From positions 1 to 22,784 of the forward strand of contig JAZRXA010000020.1 of NCBI GenBank assembly GCA_045599965.1: a stretch of 22,784 nt of DNA, given 5' to 3'. The stretch is from RGIG5612 sp045599965 (lineage in GTDB: Bacteria; Bacillota; Clostridia; Lachnospirales; Lachnospiraceae). The notes under the pieces are model-generated. The model saw only the letters and a list, made by a program, of their open reading frames with translations. It was not told the DNA's origin and searched no databases. This document shows, piece by piece, positions 13,542 to 22,519 of this stretch (positions are counted from its first letter, which is position 1; each line of letters begins with the position of its first letter). A program made the position numbers and the translations under genes.

Positions 13542-14744
13542 TTATTTTACCTGTATGATTGCTTTAACTTTTTCTTTGTTAAGTCCTTTATTTTCTAGTT
13601 CCTCAAAGCTCATAGGTTTCGTAACAAATGCTACTTCTTCGCTTAAACTTTCAAGTGTAATTTCTTTTTCTATTTCAAAATTATTTTTTACATCCGCATA
13701 ATCTTTATCTACACGAATAAAGAATTTGCTTACGTTCTTTTTCTGGTCTGCTAGTTTAGCTGCTTTGCTATCCCATACGATTGGAATATTTTTATTTAAA
13801 TGCTTAGCCTCGTCAACAATGTCAGCTACTACTGCTGATGCTGTAGGAAGTTTTCCTGCGCCAGCTCCAAAGTACATGCTATCTCCTAATAAATCGCCGC
13901 AGATACCTACACCATTAACAACATCGTCAACACTATAAAGCACATGCTCTCTTCCTATCATGTAAGGAGCTACTGAAATAAAAATTTCGCCATCTTTCTT
14001 TTTTGATGAACCTAAAAGTTTTATTTTCATGTCCATGGCTTTTGCATAGGCTACGTCTATAGCTGTGATATTTTTAATTCCCTCTACGCTAAAGCTTTCA
14101 AAGTCTACATGCTCACCATAAGCTAAGCTAGTAAGGATTGCTATCTTTCTTGCTGCATCCCATCCATCTACATCTGCAGTTGGATCTGCTTCTGCATATC
14201 CAAGAGCTTGGGCTTCTTTTAATGTTTCTTCATATCCAACACCTTCGTTATACATCTTTGTTAAGATGTAGTTTGTTGTGCCGTTTAAGATTCCTGTTAT
14301 TTCGCAAATGTGATCAGCTGTTAGGCATCTAAGCATTGTTCTAATAATTGGAATTCCTCCGCCTACACTAGCTTCAAACATAAAGTTTTTGTTTTTCTCT
14401 TTTGCAAGTGCAATAAGTTCTGGACCAAACGCTGCCACTAAAGCTTTATTAGATGTGCAAACGTTTTTGCCTGCTTCTAGTGCAGCCTTTACGAACTCAT
14501 ATGCTGGATGCAATCCACCCATAACCTCAACTACTATATCTACTTCTGGGTCATTAACTATTACATCATAGTCATGTACTAAAATCTTTTCGATACATGA
14601 GCCAGGAAATTCTCTTAAATCTAAAACGTATTTAACTTCAATGTCATCGCCAACGTTTTTGCTAACAACATCTTTATTTTTTTCGAGCACTTCTACTACG
14701 CCCGAGCCTACTGTTCCATATCCTAATACTGCTATCTTTACCAT
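13542..14744 (-). CDS. hom: Homoserine dehydrogenase
   Basis: 400 residues. It reduces aspartate semialdehyde to homoserine with NAD(P)H. The Rossmann start reads VKIAVLGYGTVGSGV; VEVMGG and GKNVCTSNKALVA follow; the catalytic core has FEASVGGGIPIIR, GILNGTTNYIL and EADPTADVDGWDAARK. The C-terminal part after about residue 320 looks like a short regulatory ACT-type domain (FFIRVDKDYADV, AFVTKPMSFEEL). It lies 12 bases after prfB and 1 base ahead of the proposed homoserine kinase, so three consecutive genes cover aspartate to phosphohomoserine except aspartate-semialdehyde dehydrogenase. Confidence 0.95.
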   Translation of the reverse strand: MVKIAVLGYGTVGSGVVEVLEKNKDVVSKNVGDDIEVKYVLDLREFPGSCIEKILVHDYDVIVNDPEVDIVVEVMGGLHPAYEFVKAALEAGKNVCTSNKALVAAFGPELIALAKEKNKNFMFEASVGGGIPIIRTMLRCLTADHICEITGILNGTTNYILTKMYNEGVGYEETLKEAQALGYAEADPTADVDGWDAARKIAILTSLAYGEHVDFESFSVEGIKNITAIDVAYAKAMDMKIKLLGSSKKKDGEIFISVAPYMIGREHVLYSVDDVVNGVGICGDLLGDSMYFGAGAGKLPTASAVVADIVDEAKHLNKNIPIVWDSKAAKLADQKKNVSKFFIRVDKDYADVKNNFEIEKEITLESLSEEVAFVTKPMSFEELENKGLNKEKVKAIIQVK

Positions 14745-14756
14745 TTTCTTTTCCTC

Positions 14757-15863
14757 TTATTTATTATTTAACCATTGCAAATATGCGTTTATAAATCCAT
14801 CTAAATCTCCGTCCAACACCGCCGCTGCATTTCCCATCTCGTAATTTGTTCGGTGATCTTTTACCATTGTGTAAGGCTGCATTACGTAGGAGCGAATTTG
14901 ATTTCCCCAACCTATCTCTGTAACTTCGCCTCTTATGTCTGCTAAGTTCTTTGCCTGCTCTTCTTTCTTAAGTAAGTAAAGTTGGCTCTTTAGCATCTGC
15001 ATAGCTTTGTCCTTGTTTTGGAACTGGCTTCTCTCGTTTTGGCATTGCACTACGATTCCAGTTGGCAAGTGAGTAATTCTAATTGCTGAACTCGTTTTAT
15101 TTATGTGCTGTCCACCGGCTCCTGAACTTCTATATGTATCGATTCTGATTTCATCATCTGCAATCTCAATATCTACATCATCTTCTATTTCTGGTACTAC
15201 GTCACAACTTACAAAACTTGTCTGGCGCTTTCCTGCCGCGTTGAATGGACTAATTCTTACTAAGCGGTGAACTCCTTTTTCGCTTTTAATATATCCGTAA
15301 GCATTCTCGCCATTTATTTGAATCGTTACTGACTTAAGTCCAGCTTCTTCACCATCTAATGAATCAATAACTTCGTAGGTGAATCCGTGGCGTTCTGCCC
15401 ATCTACAATACATTCGATAAAGCATGCTTGCCCAATCGCAACTTTCTGTTCCTCCCGCCCCTGCATGTAACGTAAGGATTGCATTATTGGCGTCAAATTC
15501 TCCTGAAAGAAGGGTTGTTAGTCTATAATCATCAAAAAGTTTTTTGAAATTTTCAAACTCTGTTCCTACCTCTGATGCAAGTTCTTCATCATCTGCCTCT
15601 TCGGTCATTTCTATAAGTATTTTTACATCTTCAAAACTAGTTTGGACCTTATCAAATTTTTCTATGGAATCTTTTAGGCTTTTAAGTTCTTTCATAAGCT
15701 CTGCACTTTTTTTGTTGTCATCCCAAAAGTTTGGAGCCTCCATTAATTTCTCTATTTCTGCAATTTTTTCAGCCTTTTGTTCGCGTGCTAAACCGACCTC
15801 CATTTCCTTCAATGGCTGGTCAAATTGGCCTAATTCATATTTCGTTTGCTCTAGTAATACCAT
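14757..15863 (-). CDS. prfB: Peptide chain release factor 2
   Basis: 368 residues in a single frame. It ends translation at UGA and UAA. The GGQ loop is RSSGAGGQHINKT, the N-terminal helices end in FWDD, and the anticodon-like region contains AGGTESCDWASMLYRMY. The ATG at 15863 has GGAGG about a dozen bases upstream. Many prfB genes carry an in-frame UGA near codon 25 that needs a +1 frameshift; here the equivalent stretch (KEMEVGLAREQKAEK, codons GAG GTC GGT TTA GCA) is continuous, so that autoregulation seems absent. A TATAAT with a weak -35 lies at 15896-15901. It is the first gene of the long run that ends with ispD. Confidence 0.95.
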   Translation of the reverse strand: MVLLEQTKYELGQFDQPLKEMEVGLAREQKAEKIAEIEKLMEAPNFWDDNKKSAELMKELKSLKDSIEKFDKVQTSFEDVKILIEMTEEADDEELASEVGTEFENFKKLFDDYRLTTLLSGEFDANNAILTLHAGAGGTESCDWASMLYRMYCRWAERHGFTYEVIDSLDGEEAGLKSVTIQINGENAYGYIKSEKGVHRLVRISPFNAAGKRQTSFVSCDVVPEIEDDVDIEIADDEIRIDTYRSSGAGGQHINKTSSAIRITHLPTGIVVQCQNERSQFQNKDKAMQMLKSQLYLLKKEEQAKNLADIRGEVTEIGWGNQIRSYVMQPYTMVKDHRTNYEMGNAAAVLDGDLDGFINAYLQWLNNK

Positions 15864-15946
15864 AAAAAATCCTAGTCCTCCACATTAACTAATCAATTAT
15901 AAGGTATATCCCTATAATAATAAAGAAGAAATTTGAAAAGATATAA

Positions 15947-15973
15947 AAAAGCGAATCCCTTGGATTCGCTTTT
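15947..15973 (-). terminator. Terminator of the nlpC-hpf-secA unit
   Basis: AAAAGCGAATCC and GGATTCGCTTTT are perfect 12-bp arms around a 3-nt loop, followed on the minus strand by TTTTTTATA. A second hairpin lies between it and the secA stop (AACTTTTTTCA at 15999-16009 with TGAAAAAAGTT at 16025-16035). Both separate secA from prfB. Confidence 0.88.
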
Positions 15974-16062
15974 ATAATTAATGCTCGTATCCCGCACGAA
16001 CTTTTTTCAATCGCTAATACGCTCTGAAAAAAGTTGTGTCGGCTCTGCTCGCTCTTAAAATA

Positions 16063-18627
16063 CTATGCTTTTCTGCCACAGCATTGTTTATATTTTTTAC
16101 CTGAGCCACATGGGCAAGGATCATTCGGATAAACCTTTTCGTTCTCCCTCTTTTTTGGTGCTTTAGCAAGTGAATCATCTTTATTTGTTGCAAGTGGTTT
16201 AGCTACTTGCTCACGTTTGACTTCTTGTTGGACCTGGATATGAAGCATAGTTCTTACTGTGTCTTCTTGAATTCCTGCAACCATATCATCAAACATATCG
16301 TAGCCTTGCATTTTGTATTCAACAACTGGGTCTCTTTGGCCATAAGCTTGAAGACCAATACCTTGACGAAGTTGATCCATGTCATCGATATGATCCATCC
16401 AATGGCGATCTATTACTCTAAGTAATACTACACGTTCAACTTCTCTTAGGTGTTCTTCAATTGGGAATTCTTTTTCTTTTTGTTCATAGAGAGCATGTGC
16501 ATGTTCAATCATATCCTCTCTAAATTGTTCTTTTGTATATGACGCTTCTTGTTGCTCGTCGCTTAACCTAATAGTGTCATTAAAGATTGGTGTCCAAATT
16601 TCATTTAATTCTTTAATATCCCACTCTTCAGGCTTACTTCCTTCTACAATAACACCACTAACAATACGTCCTGCAACTTCCCTAGCCATCTGGAATACTG
16701 ACTCTTCCATAGACTCGCCATTAAGAACTCTTAATCTTTCTTCATATATAAGTTCTCTTTGTTCATTCATAACCTCATCATATTCAAGGAGGTTCTTTCT
16801 GATACCAAAGTTATTATTTTCAATTTTTTCTTGTGCTTTTTCTATTGCATTAGAAAGCATCTTATGTTGAATTTGCTCGCCGTCTTCTACTCCAAGTGCA
16901 TTAAACACACTCATAAGTCTTTCGCTACCAAATAATCTCATAAGATCATCTTCAAGTGAAATATAGAATCTAGATTCACCAGGGTCTCCTTGACGACCAG
17001 AACGACCACGAAGCTGATTATCAATACGGCGCGCTTCATGTCTTTCTGTACCAATAATCTTAAGTCCGCCAGCTTTCTTAGCTTCTTCATCAAGCTTAAT
17101 ATCAGTACCACGGCCAGCCATATTTGTTGCGATTGTAACCGCACCATGTTTTCCGGCTTCAGCAACTATTTGGGCTTCCTGTTCATGGAACTTAGCGTTT
17201 AAGACATTGTGCTTAATTCCACGTTTCTTAAGCATTCCAGAAAGTAATTCAGAAATATCAATTGTAATTGTACCAACCAAAACAGGTTGTCCCTTTTTAT
17301 GTGCCTCGATTATTTCTTCAACTACTGCTCTGTATTTTTCTTTCTTTGTTTTATAAACTGCATCTTCTAAATCTTTGCGAATAACCGGGACGTTTGTAGG
17401 AATTTCAACAACGTCCATTCCGTAAATATTTCTAAATTCGTTTTCTTCTGTAAGTGCAGTACCTGTCATACCTGCCTTCTTAGCATATTTGTTAAAGAAG
17501 TTCTGGAATGTAATAGTGGCAAGTGTCTTAGACTCTCTTTTAACCTGTACATGCTCCTTAGCTTCTATAGCTTGATGCAAACCATCTGAGTAACGACGGC
17601 CCGGCATAATACGACCTGTAAATTCATCAACGATTAATATCTCATCATCCTTTACAACATAGTCTTGGTCTTTGTGCATAAGGTTATGCGCACGAAGAGC
17701 TAAGATTACATTATGTTGGATTTCAAGGTTTTCTGGGTCAGCAAGGTTTTCGATTCTGAAAAATTGCTCAACTTTTTTTACGCCTTGCTCAGTAAGGTTA
17801 ACCACCTTTTCTTTTTCACTTACAACGAAGTCGCCAGTTTCTTCCATCTTCTCGCCCATGATGATATCCATCTTGGCAAGTTCTTTAGCTTCACCTCTTT
17901 GAAGTTGTTTAGCTAAGATATCGCAAAGTTCATAAAGCTTTGTTGACTTTGCGCTTTGTCCAGAAATAATAAGTGGTGTTCTAGCTTCATCAATAAGAAT
18001 TGAGTCGACCTCATCGACGATAGCGTAATTTAATTCACGCTGAACGAGGTCTTCTTTATTAACAACCATATTATCTCTTAGGTAATCAAAACCTAATTCA
18101 TTATTTGTAATATATGTAATGTCGCATGCATAGGCAGCTTGTCGCTCAGTATTTTCCATTCCGTTTAATACAACGCCAACGCTTAATCCTAAGCTTCTAT
18201 GAACTTGACCCATCCACTGGGCATCACGGGCTGCCAAGTAATCATTGACTGTAACAACATGCACGCCCTTTCCTGAAAGCGCATTAAGATAAGAAGGAAG
18301 TAAACATGTTTGTGTTTTTCCTTCACCAGTCTTCATCTCGGCAATACGTCCTTGATGTAGAATAATTCCGCCCATAAGCTGAACAGGATAATGCTCTGTT
18401 CCTAGTTCTCTTCTAGTTGCTTCTCTTACAAGCGCAAAAGCTTCAACTAAAATATCATCTAGTGTTTCGCCATTTTGAAGTCTGTCCTTAAATTCCTGAG
18501 TTTTAGCTTTCATTTGATCTGCTGAAAGCTTCATCATGTCTTCTCTAAGGTCTTCAATAGCTTTAACCTTAGGCATTATTCTCTTTATTTCTTTTTCACT
18601 ATGGTTTCCGAAAATATTTAGAGCCAT
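16063..18627 (-). CDS. secA: Preprotein translocase ATPase SecA
   Basis: 854 residues, the motor that pushes unfolded preproteins through SecYEG. Walker A is EMKTGEGKTQT near residue 100, then VTVNDYLAARDAQWMG, the DEAD-like VDEVDSILIDEARTPLIISG, TGTALTEENEF, TNMAGRGTDIKL and RQLRGRSGRQGDPG-type motif (here NQLRGRSGRQGDPG). The C-terminus ends in the zinc-binding SEC-C tail CPCGSGKKYKQCC, which binds SecB or ribosomes in other species. The stop precedes a terminator by about 90 bases. It starts 15 bases after hpf, an arrangement common in Firmicutes. Confidence 0.98.
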   Translation of the reverse strand: MALNIFGNHSEKEIKRIMPKVKAIEDLREDMMKLSADQMKAKTQEFKDRLQNGETLDDILVEAFALVREATRRELGTEHYPVQLMGGIILHQGRIAEMKTGEGKTQTCLLPSYLNALSGKGVHVVTVNDYLAARDAQWMGQVHRSLGLSVGVVLNGMENTERQAAYACDITYITNNELGFDYLRDNMVVNKEDLVQRELNYAIVDEVDSILIDEARTPLIISGQSAKSTKLYELCDILAKQLQRGEAKELAKMDIIMGEKMEETGDFVVSEKEKVVNLTEQGVKKVEQFFRIENLADPENLEIQHNVILALRAHNLMHKDQDYVVKDDEILIVDEFTGRIMPGRRYSDGLHQAIEAKEHVQVKRESKTLATITFQNFFNKYAKKAGMTGTALTEENEFRNIYGMDVVEIPTNVPVIRKDLEDAVYKTKKEKYRAVVEEIIEAHKKGQPVLVGTITIDISELLSGMLKKRGIKHNVLNAKFHEQEAQIVAEAGKHGAVTIATNMAGRGTDIKLDEEAKKAGGLKIIGTERHEARRIDNQLRGRSGRQGDPGESRFYISLEDDLMRLFGSERLMSVFNALGVEDGEQIQHKMLSNAIEKAQEKIENNNFGIRKNLLEYDEVMNEQRELIYEERLRVLNGESMEESVFQMAREVAGRIVSGVIVEGSKPEEWDIKELNEIWTPIFNDTIRLSDEQQEASYTKEQFREDMIEHAHALYEQKEKEFPIEEHLREVERVVLLRVIDRHWMDHIDDMDQLRQGIGLQAYGQRDPVVEYKMQGYDMFDDMVAGIQEDTVRTMLHIQVQQEVKREQVAKPLATNKDDSLAKAPKKRENEKVYPNDPCPCGSGKKYKQCCGRKA

Positions 18628-18642
18628 GAAACGTCTCTCTTT

Positions 18643-19170
18643 CTAGTATTCTGGTTCGATTAATCCGTAAGTATTATTTTTTCTTTTATAAACTACATTG
18701 GTTTCATCTGTTTCTGAGTTTGTAAATACAAAGAAGTTATGTCCTAAAAGTTCCATCTGCATGCATGCTTCTTCTGGATCCATTGGCTTAAAATCAAAAC
18801 GTTTTGTCTTTACTATTTTGATTTCATCTTCATCTTCATATTTCTCATCAACATACTCTTTTGTAAAGATTTGCTTGTCATGATATCTATCAATAATTTT
18901 GTTTTTATATTTTTTAAGTTGAGATTCTATTGCATCTTCAACTAAATCGATTGCAACATTAACATCTGAGCTTGCTTCTTCGGCTCTAATAAGTCCACCC
19001 TTCACTGGAATAGTTACTTCTATTTTTTCTCTTCCTCTTTCTGTACTAAGAGTAATATGTGCTTCTGTATCCTGAGAAAAATATCTTTCTAGTTTACTTA
19101 TTTTCCCTTGGATAGTTGCTTTTAAGCTTTCTGTTAATTCAAAATTTCTTGCTATTATAGTGTATTTCAT
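18643..19170 (-). CDS. hpf: Ribosome hibernation promoting factor, long form
   Basis: 175 residues. The N-terminal S30AE domain (about 1-100) reads MKYTIIARNFELTESLKATIQGKISKLERYF and sits on the 30S subunit. The C-terminal domain (about 120-175; KTKRFDFKPMDPEEACMQMELLGHNFFVFTNSET, NNTYGLIEPEY) mediates dimerisation into 100S ribosomes, which defines the long form. A good ribosome binding site (AGAGGTGAT) precedes the ATG. It lies 23 bases after the NlpC/P60 gene and 15 ahead of secA. Confidence 0.95.
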   Translation of the reverse strand: MKYTIIARNFELTESLKATIQGKISKLERYFSQDTEAHITLSTERGREKIEVTIPVKGGLIRAEEASSDVNVAIDLVEDAIESQLKKYKNKIIDRYHDKQIFTKEYVDEKYEDEDEIKIVKTKRFDFKPMDPEEACMQMELLGHNFFVFTNSETDETNVVYKRKNNTYGLIEPEY

Positions 19171-19193
19171 AATATCACCTCTTTCGAGTAATT

Positions 19194-20459
19194 TTAGTAT
19201 GCGTATCTAACTGCACCATATACGTGCATGATATTCATTGAATCATAACGGCAACATTGTCCTGGAACCGGCTCATGAATAATTGTATTATCTCCTACAT
19301 ATATCGCAACATGCGAACCATAGTAAATAATATCTCCTGGGACAATCGAATCAAGTGGAACCTCTATGCCACCGCCATCATACATTTGACCCCTTGTTGT
19401 TCTAGGGATTTCAAATCCAAATTCTCTATAGATTGCTTGTGTAAATCCGCTACAATCAGCTCCGTCAACCAGTGATGTGCCACCATGAGAATATGGCAAC
19501 CATCCTACGAATTGACGTGCGAAATCGGCAATAGCTTGTCCTGTGACTCCACCATCCCAATTTTCCATAGCTTTTTCATAAGCTCTTCTTCTTTCTGCTG
19601 CCAAGGCTGCTTCTAACTCTGCCGCAAGCTCTTCGCTAATTTCTTGATCTTTAATAGCTTGTGCTACAAGGGCGCCTTTTGCAATTCTATCATTTCTTTC
19701 AACGTATACAGCTATGGTGTTTGCATGCCTTCTTGTAGTAGCGATTGTAATATCTTCATTCAATATCCATCCGCCATCTTCTACGTTCGGAATTTTAATC
19801 TTTGTAAATCCATCTTGCTCGCCCAATATCTGGTAGCCAATTCCATCCGGCATACAATATATGAACTCTGAATCTGTATCAGGTTCTGGATAAACGTATG
19901 CATTACTAAAGTTAGCATACGCAAGTGTCTCATATGTGTCCTTATCTAACTTTTCTGCTTCTTTGCCTGTGACAAATCCATCTTTCTTTATATAACCAAG
20001 TATTCCGTTTGAAACAACTTTATACCAACTATCCTTTTTTACGCCAAGCAAAGTAACTGCTGCATTCTTTTCAACAACACCTAGTGCAACGCCTTCTTCT
20101 TCGTTTTTCTCTATTCGTGCGTAGCCAGTTGGTTTACTATAAATAAAGGCTTCTACATCGCCTGTATATATTATTGTTCTTCCTATTATTTGGCCTTTCT
20201 TGTCATAGTACTCGTTGTATTCTTCAAGTCCTGACATAAGTGCTGTGGTCGTTAAATAGTCCACAGAACTATTGCCTGTAGCTTTAGTGTATTTCTCTAC
20301 TAGCCCAGAAATTCCAGCGCTTGGAAGCTTCATATCTGTAGCTTCTACAACTCTGCTTTTGATTTCTACGCCCAAAAACATAGTGCCAAAACCTAAAGCG
20401 GTTATTAGCACTGCCAAAATAATAGATATTAATTTTGCTCGTTTAAATTGCCTGTTCAT
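19194..20459 (-). CDS. SH3-domain NlpC/P60 cell-wall peptidase
   Basis: 421 residues. A basic N-terminus and one membrane segment (about 10-30) direct it outward. Residues 100-240 hold two SH3-like wall-binding domains (NAAVTLLGVKKDSWYKVVSNGILGYIKKD is the first). A helical charged linker (265-300) precedes the NlpC/P60 domain (about 305-421), with catalytic C336 in DGADCSGFTQ, H383 in GSHVAIYVGD and H395 in IIHEP. Such enzymes cut gamma-D-Glu-diaminopimelate bonds in peptidoglycan. It has its own strong promoter and a 9-bp inverted repeat at the transcription start. No strong ribosome binding site is seen before the ATG. Confidence 0.92.
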   Translation of the reverse strand: MNRQFKRAKLISIILAVLITALGFGTMFLGVEIKSRVVEATDMKLPSAGISGLVEKYTKATGNSSVDYLTTTALMSGLEEYNEYYDKKGQIIGRTIIYTGDVEAFIYSKPTGYARIEKNEEEGVALGVVEKNAAVTLLGVKKDSWYKVVSNGILGYIKKDGFVTGKEAEKLDKDTYETLAYANFSNAYVYPEPDTDSEFIYCMPDGIGYQILGEQDGFTKIKIPNVEDGGWILNEDITIATTRRHANTIAVYVERNDRIAKGALVAQAIKDQEISEELAAELEAALAAERRRAYEKAMENWDGGVTGQAIADFARQFVGWLPYSHGGTSLVDGADCSGFTQAIYREFGFEIPRTTRGQMYDGGGIEVPLDSIVPGDIIYYGSHVAIYVGDNTIIHEPVPGQCCRYDSMNIMHVYGAVRYAY

Positions 20460-20465
20460 ATTGTT

Positions 20466-20486
20466 AAGAAATTGTTACAATTTCTT
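20466..20486. promoter_or_regulatory. Inverted repeat at the NlpC/P60 transcription start
   Basis: AAGAAATTG and CAATTTCTT are perfect 9-bp arms around a TTA spacer. It spans from the predicted start of transcription to within seven bases of the ATG, so it could be an operator or a 5'-UTR hairpin. Confidence 0.6.
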
Positions 20487-20491
20487 TACTA

Positions 20492-20520
20492 AATATAACA
20501 TTTTTTGCTTAAAAAGTCAA
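20492..20520 (-). promoter_or_regulatory. Sigma-A promoter for nlpC/P60-hpf-secA
   Basis: On the minus strand TTGACT (20520-20515) and TATATT (20497-20492) are 17 bases apart, and TG one base ahead of the -10 hexamer makes it an extended type. It is divergent from the riboswitch promoter, with only five bases between the two -35 hexamers. Confidence 0.8.
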
Positions 20521-20525
20521 TTGTG

Positions 20526-20554
20526 TTGACATCTCTATTCTTTTTATCTATAAT
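20526..20554 (+). promoter_or_regulatory. Consensus sigma-A promoter of the lysine riboswitch unit
   Basis: TTGACA (20526-20531) and TATAAT (20549-20554) are both perfect and 17 bases apart. Transcription would begin near 20561, about 20 bases ahead of the aptamer. Confidence 0.92.
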
Positions 20555-20577
20555 CTACGAAATTATATGTTTATGCT

Positions 20578-20740
20578 GAATAGAGGCGCGGTAAACATTA
20601 GTAAATAAGGCTTTCTTGTGGTTAGGCACTAGCCTTATGAAAGGGAATACCGCCGAAACAACCTACAGCCCTAATGCTTAGGAAGTTGGACTACTGTGAA
20701 ATACATATTAGTCTGTCACATTTAGTGGAGCGCTTTCATG
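20578..20740 (+). ncRNA. Lysine riboswitch (L-box) aptamer
   Basis: The sequence shows the L-box core: GAGGCGC, AGTA, GAAAGGGAATACCGCCGAAA, and TTTAGTGGAGCGCTT at the end. P1 pairs AGGCGC with GCGCTT. P2 (AAGGCT/AGCCTT), P3 (CAAC/GTTG), P4 (GACTA/TAGTC) and P5 (CAC/GTG) can all be drawn. The expected L2-L3 kissing interaction is visible as TTAGG (20622-20626) with CCTAA (20670-20674). Lysine binding would stabilise P1. Confidence 0.93.
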
Positions 20741-20807
20741 CATGGTACATCTAACGATGTTCCCCCGGATGTGGTGTTATGCATAGGCAAACATCATTTT
20801 TAATTTT
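20738..20807 (+). promoter_or_regulatory. Riboswitch expression platform
   Basis: Two exclusive pairings are visible. A terminator-like hairpin pairs GATGT (20768-20772) with ACATC (20791-20795), with inner TG/CA and TA/TA pairs, followed by ATTTTTAATTTT. An alternative pairs ATGCAT (20738-20743) and ACATC (20747-20751) with ATGCAT (20779-20784) and GATGT (20768-20772). The second abuts the 3' strand of P1, as expected for an off-switch in which lysine favours termination. The terminator is weak, so control could be partly translational. Confidence 0.55.
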
Positions 20808-20821
20808 AGGAGGATTAATTT

Positions 20822-22477
20822 ATGAATCTATTAAGACGAAACAAAGCTCCTCTTTCTAGAGGACGAAGAATCGCCAGAATCGTTGTCATTGCGTTAGTTT
20901 TCGCATTTTTGTTTTCCATGACAGCAATCGCCGGCGATGGCGAAGTACCAACTAGTATCTTCTATGGAAAGATTTGGTCACTTCTTCCACCTGTTATAGC
21001 TATCGCTTTAGCTCTTATAACTAAGGAAGTTTATTCTTCATTATTTTTAGGTATAGTTGTTGGAGGTTTCCTATATTCAAACGGTAACCCACTTAAAGCT
21101 CTTGAGCATGTCTTCTCAGACTGCTTCGTTGGAAGTGCTTTAACAGACAGCTTTAATGTTGGTATCTTAATATTCCTTGTTATTCTTGGAATTATGGTTT
21201 GCCTTATGAACCGTGCCGGTGGCAGTTCTGCTTTCGGAACATGGGCAGCTAAAAAAATCAAAACCAAAGCTGGCGCACAAGTTGCAACTGTTATACTTGG
21301 AATCCTTATTTTCATCGATGACTATTTCAATTGCTTAACAGTTGGCTCTGTTATGCGTCCACTTTCAGATAAAACAAAAATCAGCCGTGCTAAATTAGCT
21401 TACATAATTGACGCTACTGCTGCTCCTGTTTGTATCATCGCTCCTATTAGTAGCTGGGCTGCTGCAGTTTCTGGATATGTTGGAGATGGCCAAGGACTTC
21501 AAGCTTTTATCGCTTCTATTCCTTTTAACTTCTACGCAATCCTTACAATTGTTATGATGTTCTTCTTAGTCTTCTTCAGATTTGAATATGGCCCAATGAA
21601 GAAATGTGCTACTGCAGCTGATAACGGAGATATCTTCGGTGGAGCTAATCCTTATGTTGATGCTGAGGAAGAAGATTTTAATGTAAACGGAAAAATTATC
21701 GATCTTATTCTTCCTATTATAGTTCTTATCGTTTGCTGTACTTTAGGTCTTATGTACACAGGTGGTATCTTAGATGGTGCTAACATCATTGAAGCTTTCT
21801 CAAACAGTGATGCTTCTGTAGGACTTATGTATGGTGGCGTTATTGCTTTAATCATTACAATTATTTATTACATTTGCAGAAAACTTGTTTCATTCAAAGA
21901 TTGTATGGATGCAATCCCTACAGGATTTAAGATTATGGTTCCTTCTATTCTTATTACTATCTTTGCATGGACAATTAAAGCTACAACTGATTCACTTGGA
22001 TCAACAGTATTCGTTGAAAGCATTATGGCTAGCGCAGGAGCTGTAACATCTTTCCTTCCTGCATTAGTATTTGCTCTTGCATGTGTAATCTCATTTGCAA
22101 CTGGTACAAGTTGGGGTACATTCGGAATTCTTATTCCTATAACTCTTACTATGTTCCCACTTGAGCATCCATTAGGAATCATTTGCATGAGTGCTGCTAT
22201 GGCTGGTGCTGTTTGCGGTGACCACTGCTCACCTATTTCAGATACAACTATTATGGCCAGTGCCGGAGCTCAATGTGACCACGTTCTTCACGTTAGCACA
22301 CAGCTTCCATATGCAATCACTGTTGCTGCTGTATCATTCGTTTGTTACATAATTGCAGGCTTCATTCCGAATGCTGCTATCGTTCTTCCAATCTCTATTA
22401 TATTGATGGTAGGAACGCTCTTCGTAATAAAACTCATTACAGACAAAAGTGCACTGCCTAATAAAGAATCTAATTAA
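20822..22477 (+). CDS. NhaC-family transporter under lysine riboswitch control
   Basis: 551 residues with about a dozen hydrophobic segments after a basic N-terminus. Family signatures are IDDYFNCLTVGSVMRPLSD, RAKLAYIIDATAAPVCIIAP, ATGTSWGTFGILIPI and GDHCSPISDTTIMASAGAQC. NhaC proteins were described as sodium/proton antiporters, but riboswitch-controlled members of this superfamily (LysW type) have been predicted to be lysine transporters. AGGAGG lies eight bases ahead of the ATG. The gene stands alone between the riboswitch and a strong terminator. The direction of transport is not certain; an off-switch favours import. Confidence 0.88.
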   Translation: MNLLRRNKAPLSRGRRIARIVVIALVFAFLFSMTAIAGDGEVPTSIFYGKIWSLLPPVIAIALALITKEVYSSLFLGIVVGGFLYSNGNPLKALEHVFSDCFVGSALTDSFNVGILIFLVILGIMVCLMNRAGGSSAFGTWAAKKIKTKAGAQVATVILGILIFIDDYFNCLTVGSVMRPLSDKTKISRAKLAYIIDATAAPVCIIAPISSWAAAVSGYVGDGQGLQAFIASIPFNFYAILTIVMMFFLVFFRFEYGPMKKCATAADNGDIFGGANPYVDAEEEDFNVNGKIIDLILPIIVLIVCCTLGLMYTGGILDGANIIEAFSNSDASVGLMYGGVIALIITIIYYICRKLVSFKDCMDAIPTGFKIMVPSILITIFAWTIKATTDSLGSTVFVESIMASAGAVTSFLPALVFALACVISFATGTSWGTFGILIPITLTMFPLEHPLGIICMSAAMAGAVCGDHCSPISDTTIMASAGAQCDHVLHVSTQLPYAITVAAVSFVCYIIAGFIPNAAIVLPISIILMVGTLFVIKLITDKSALPNKESN

Positions 22478-22490
22478 TTAAATCAAAATT

Positions 22491-22517
22491 AAAGGGAGGT
22501 CATTGACCTCCCTTTTT
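22491..22517 (+). terminator. Terminator of the NhaC-family gene
   Basis: AAAGGGAGGTC and GACCTCCCTTT are perfect arms around an ATT loop, followed by TTT and AT-rich sequence. It lies 13 bases after the stop codon. Confidence 0.93.
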
Positions 22518-22519
22518 TA

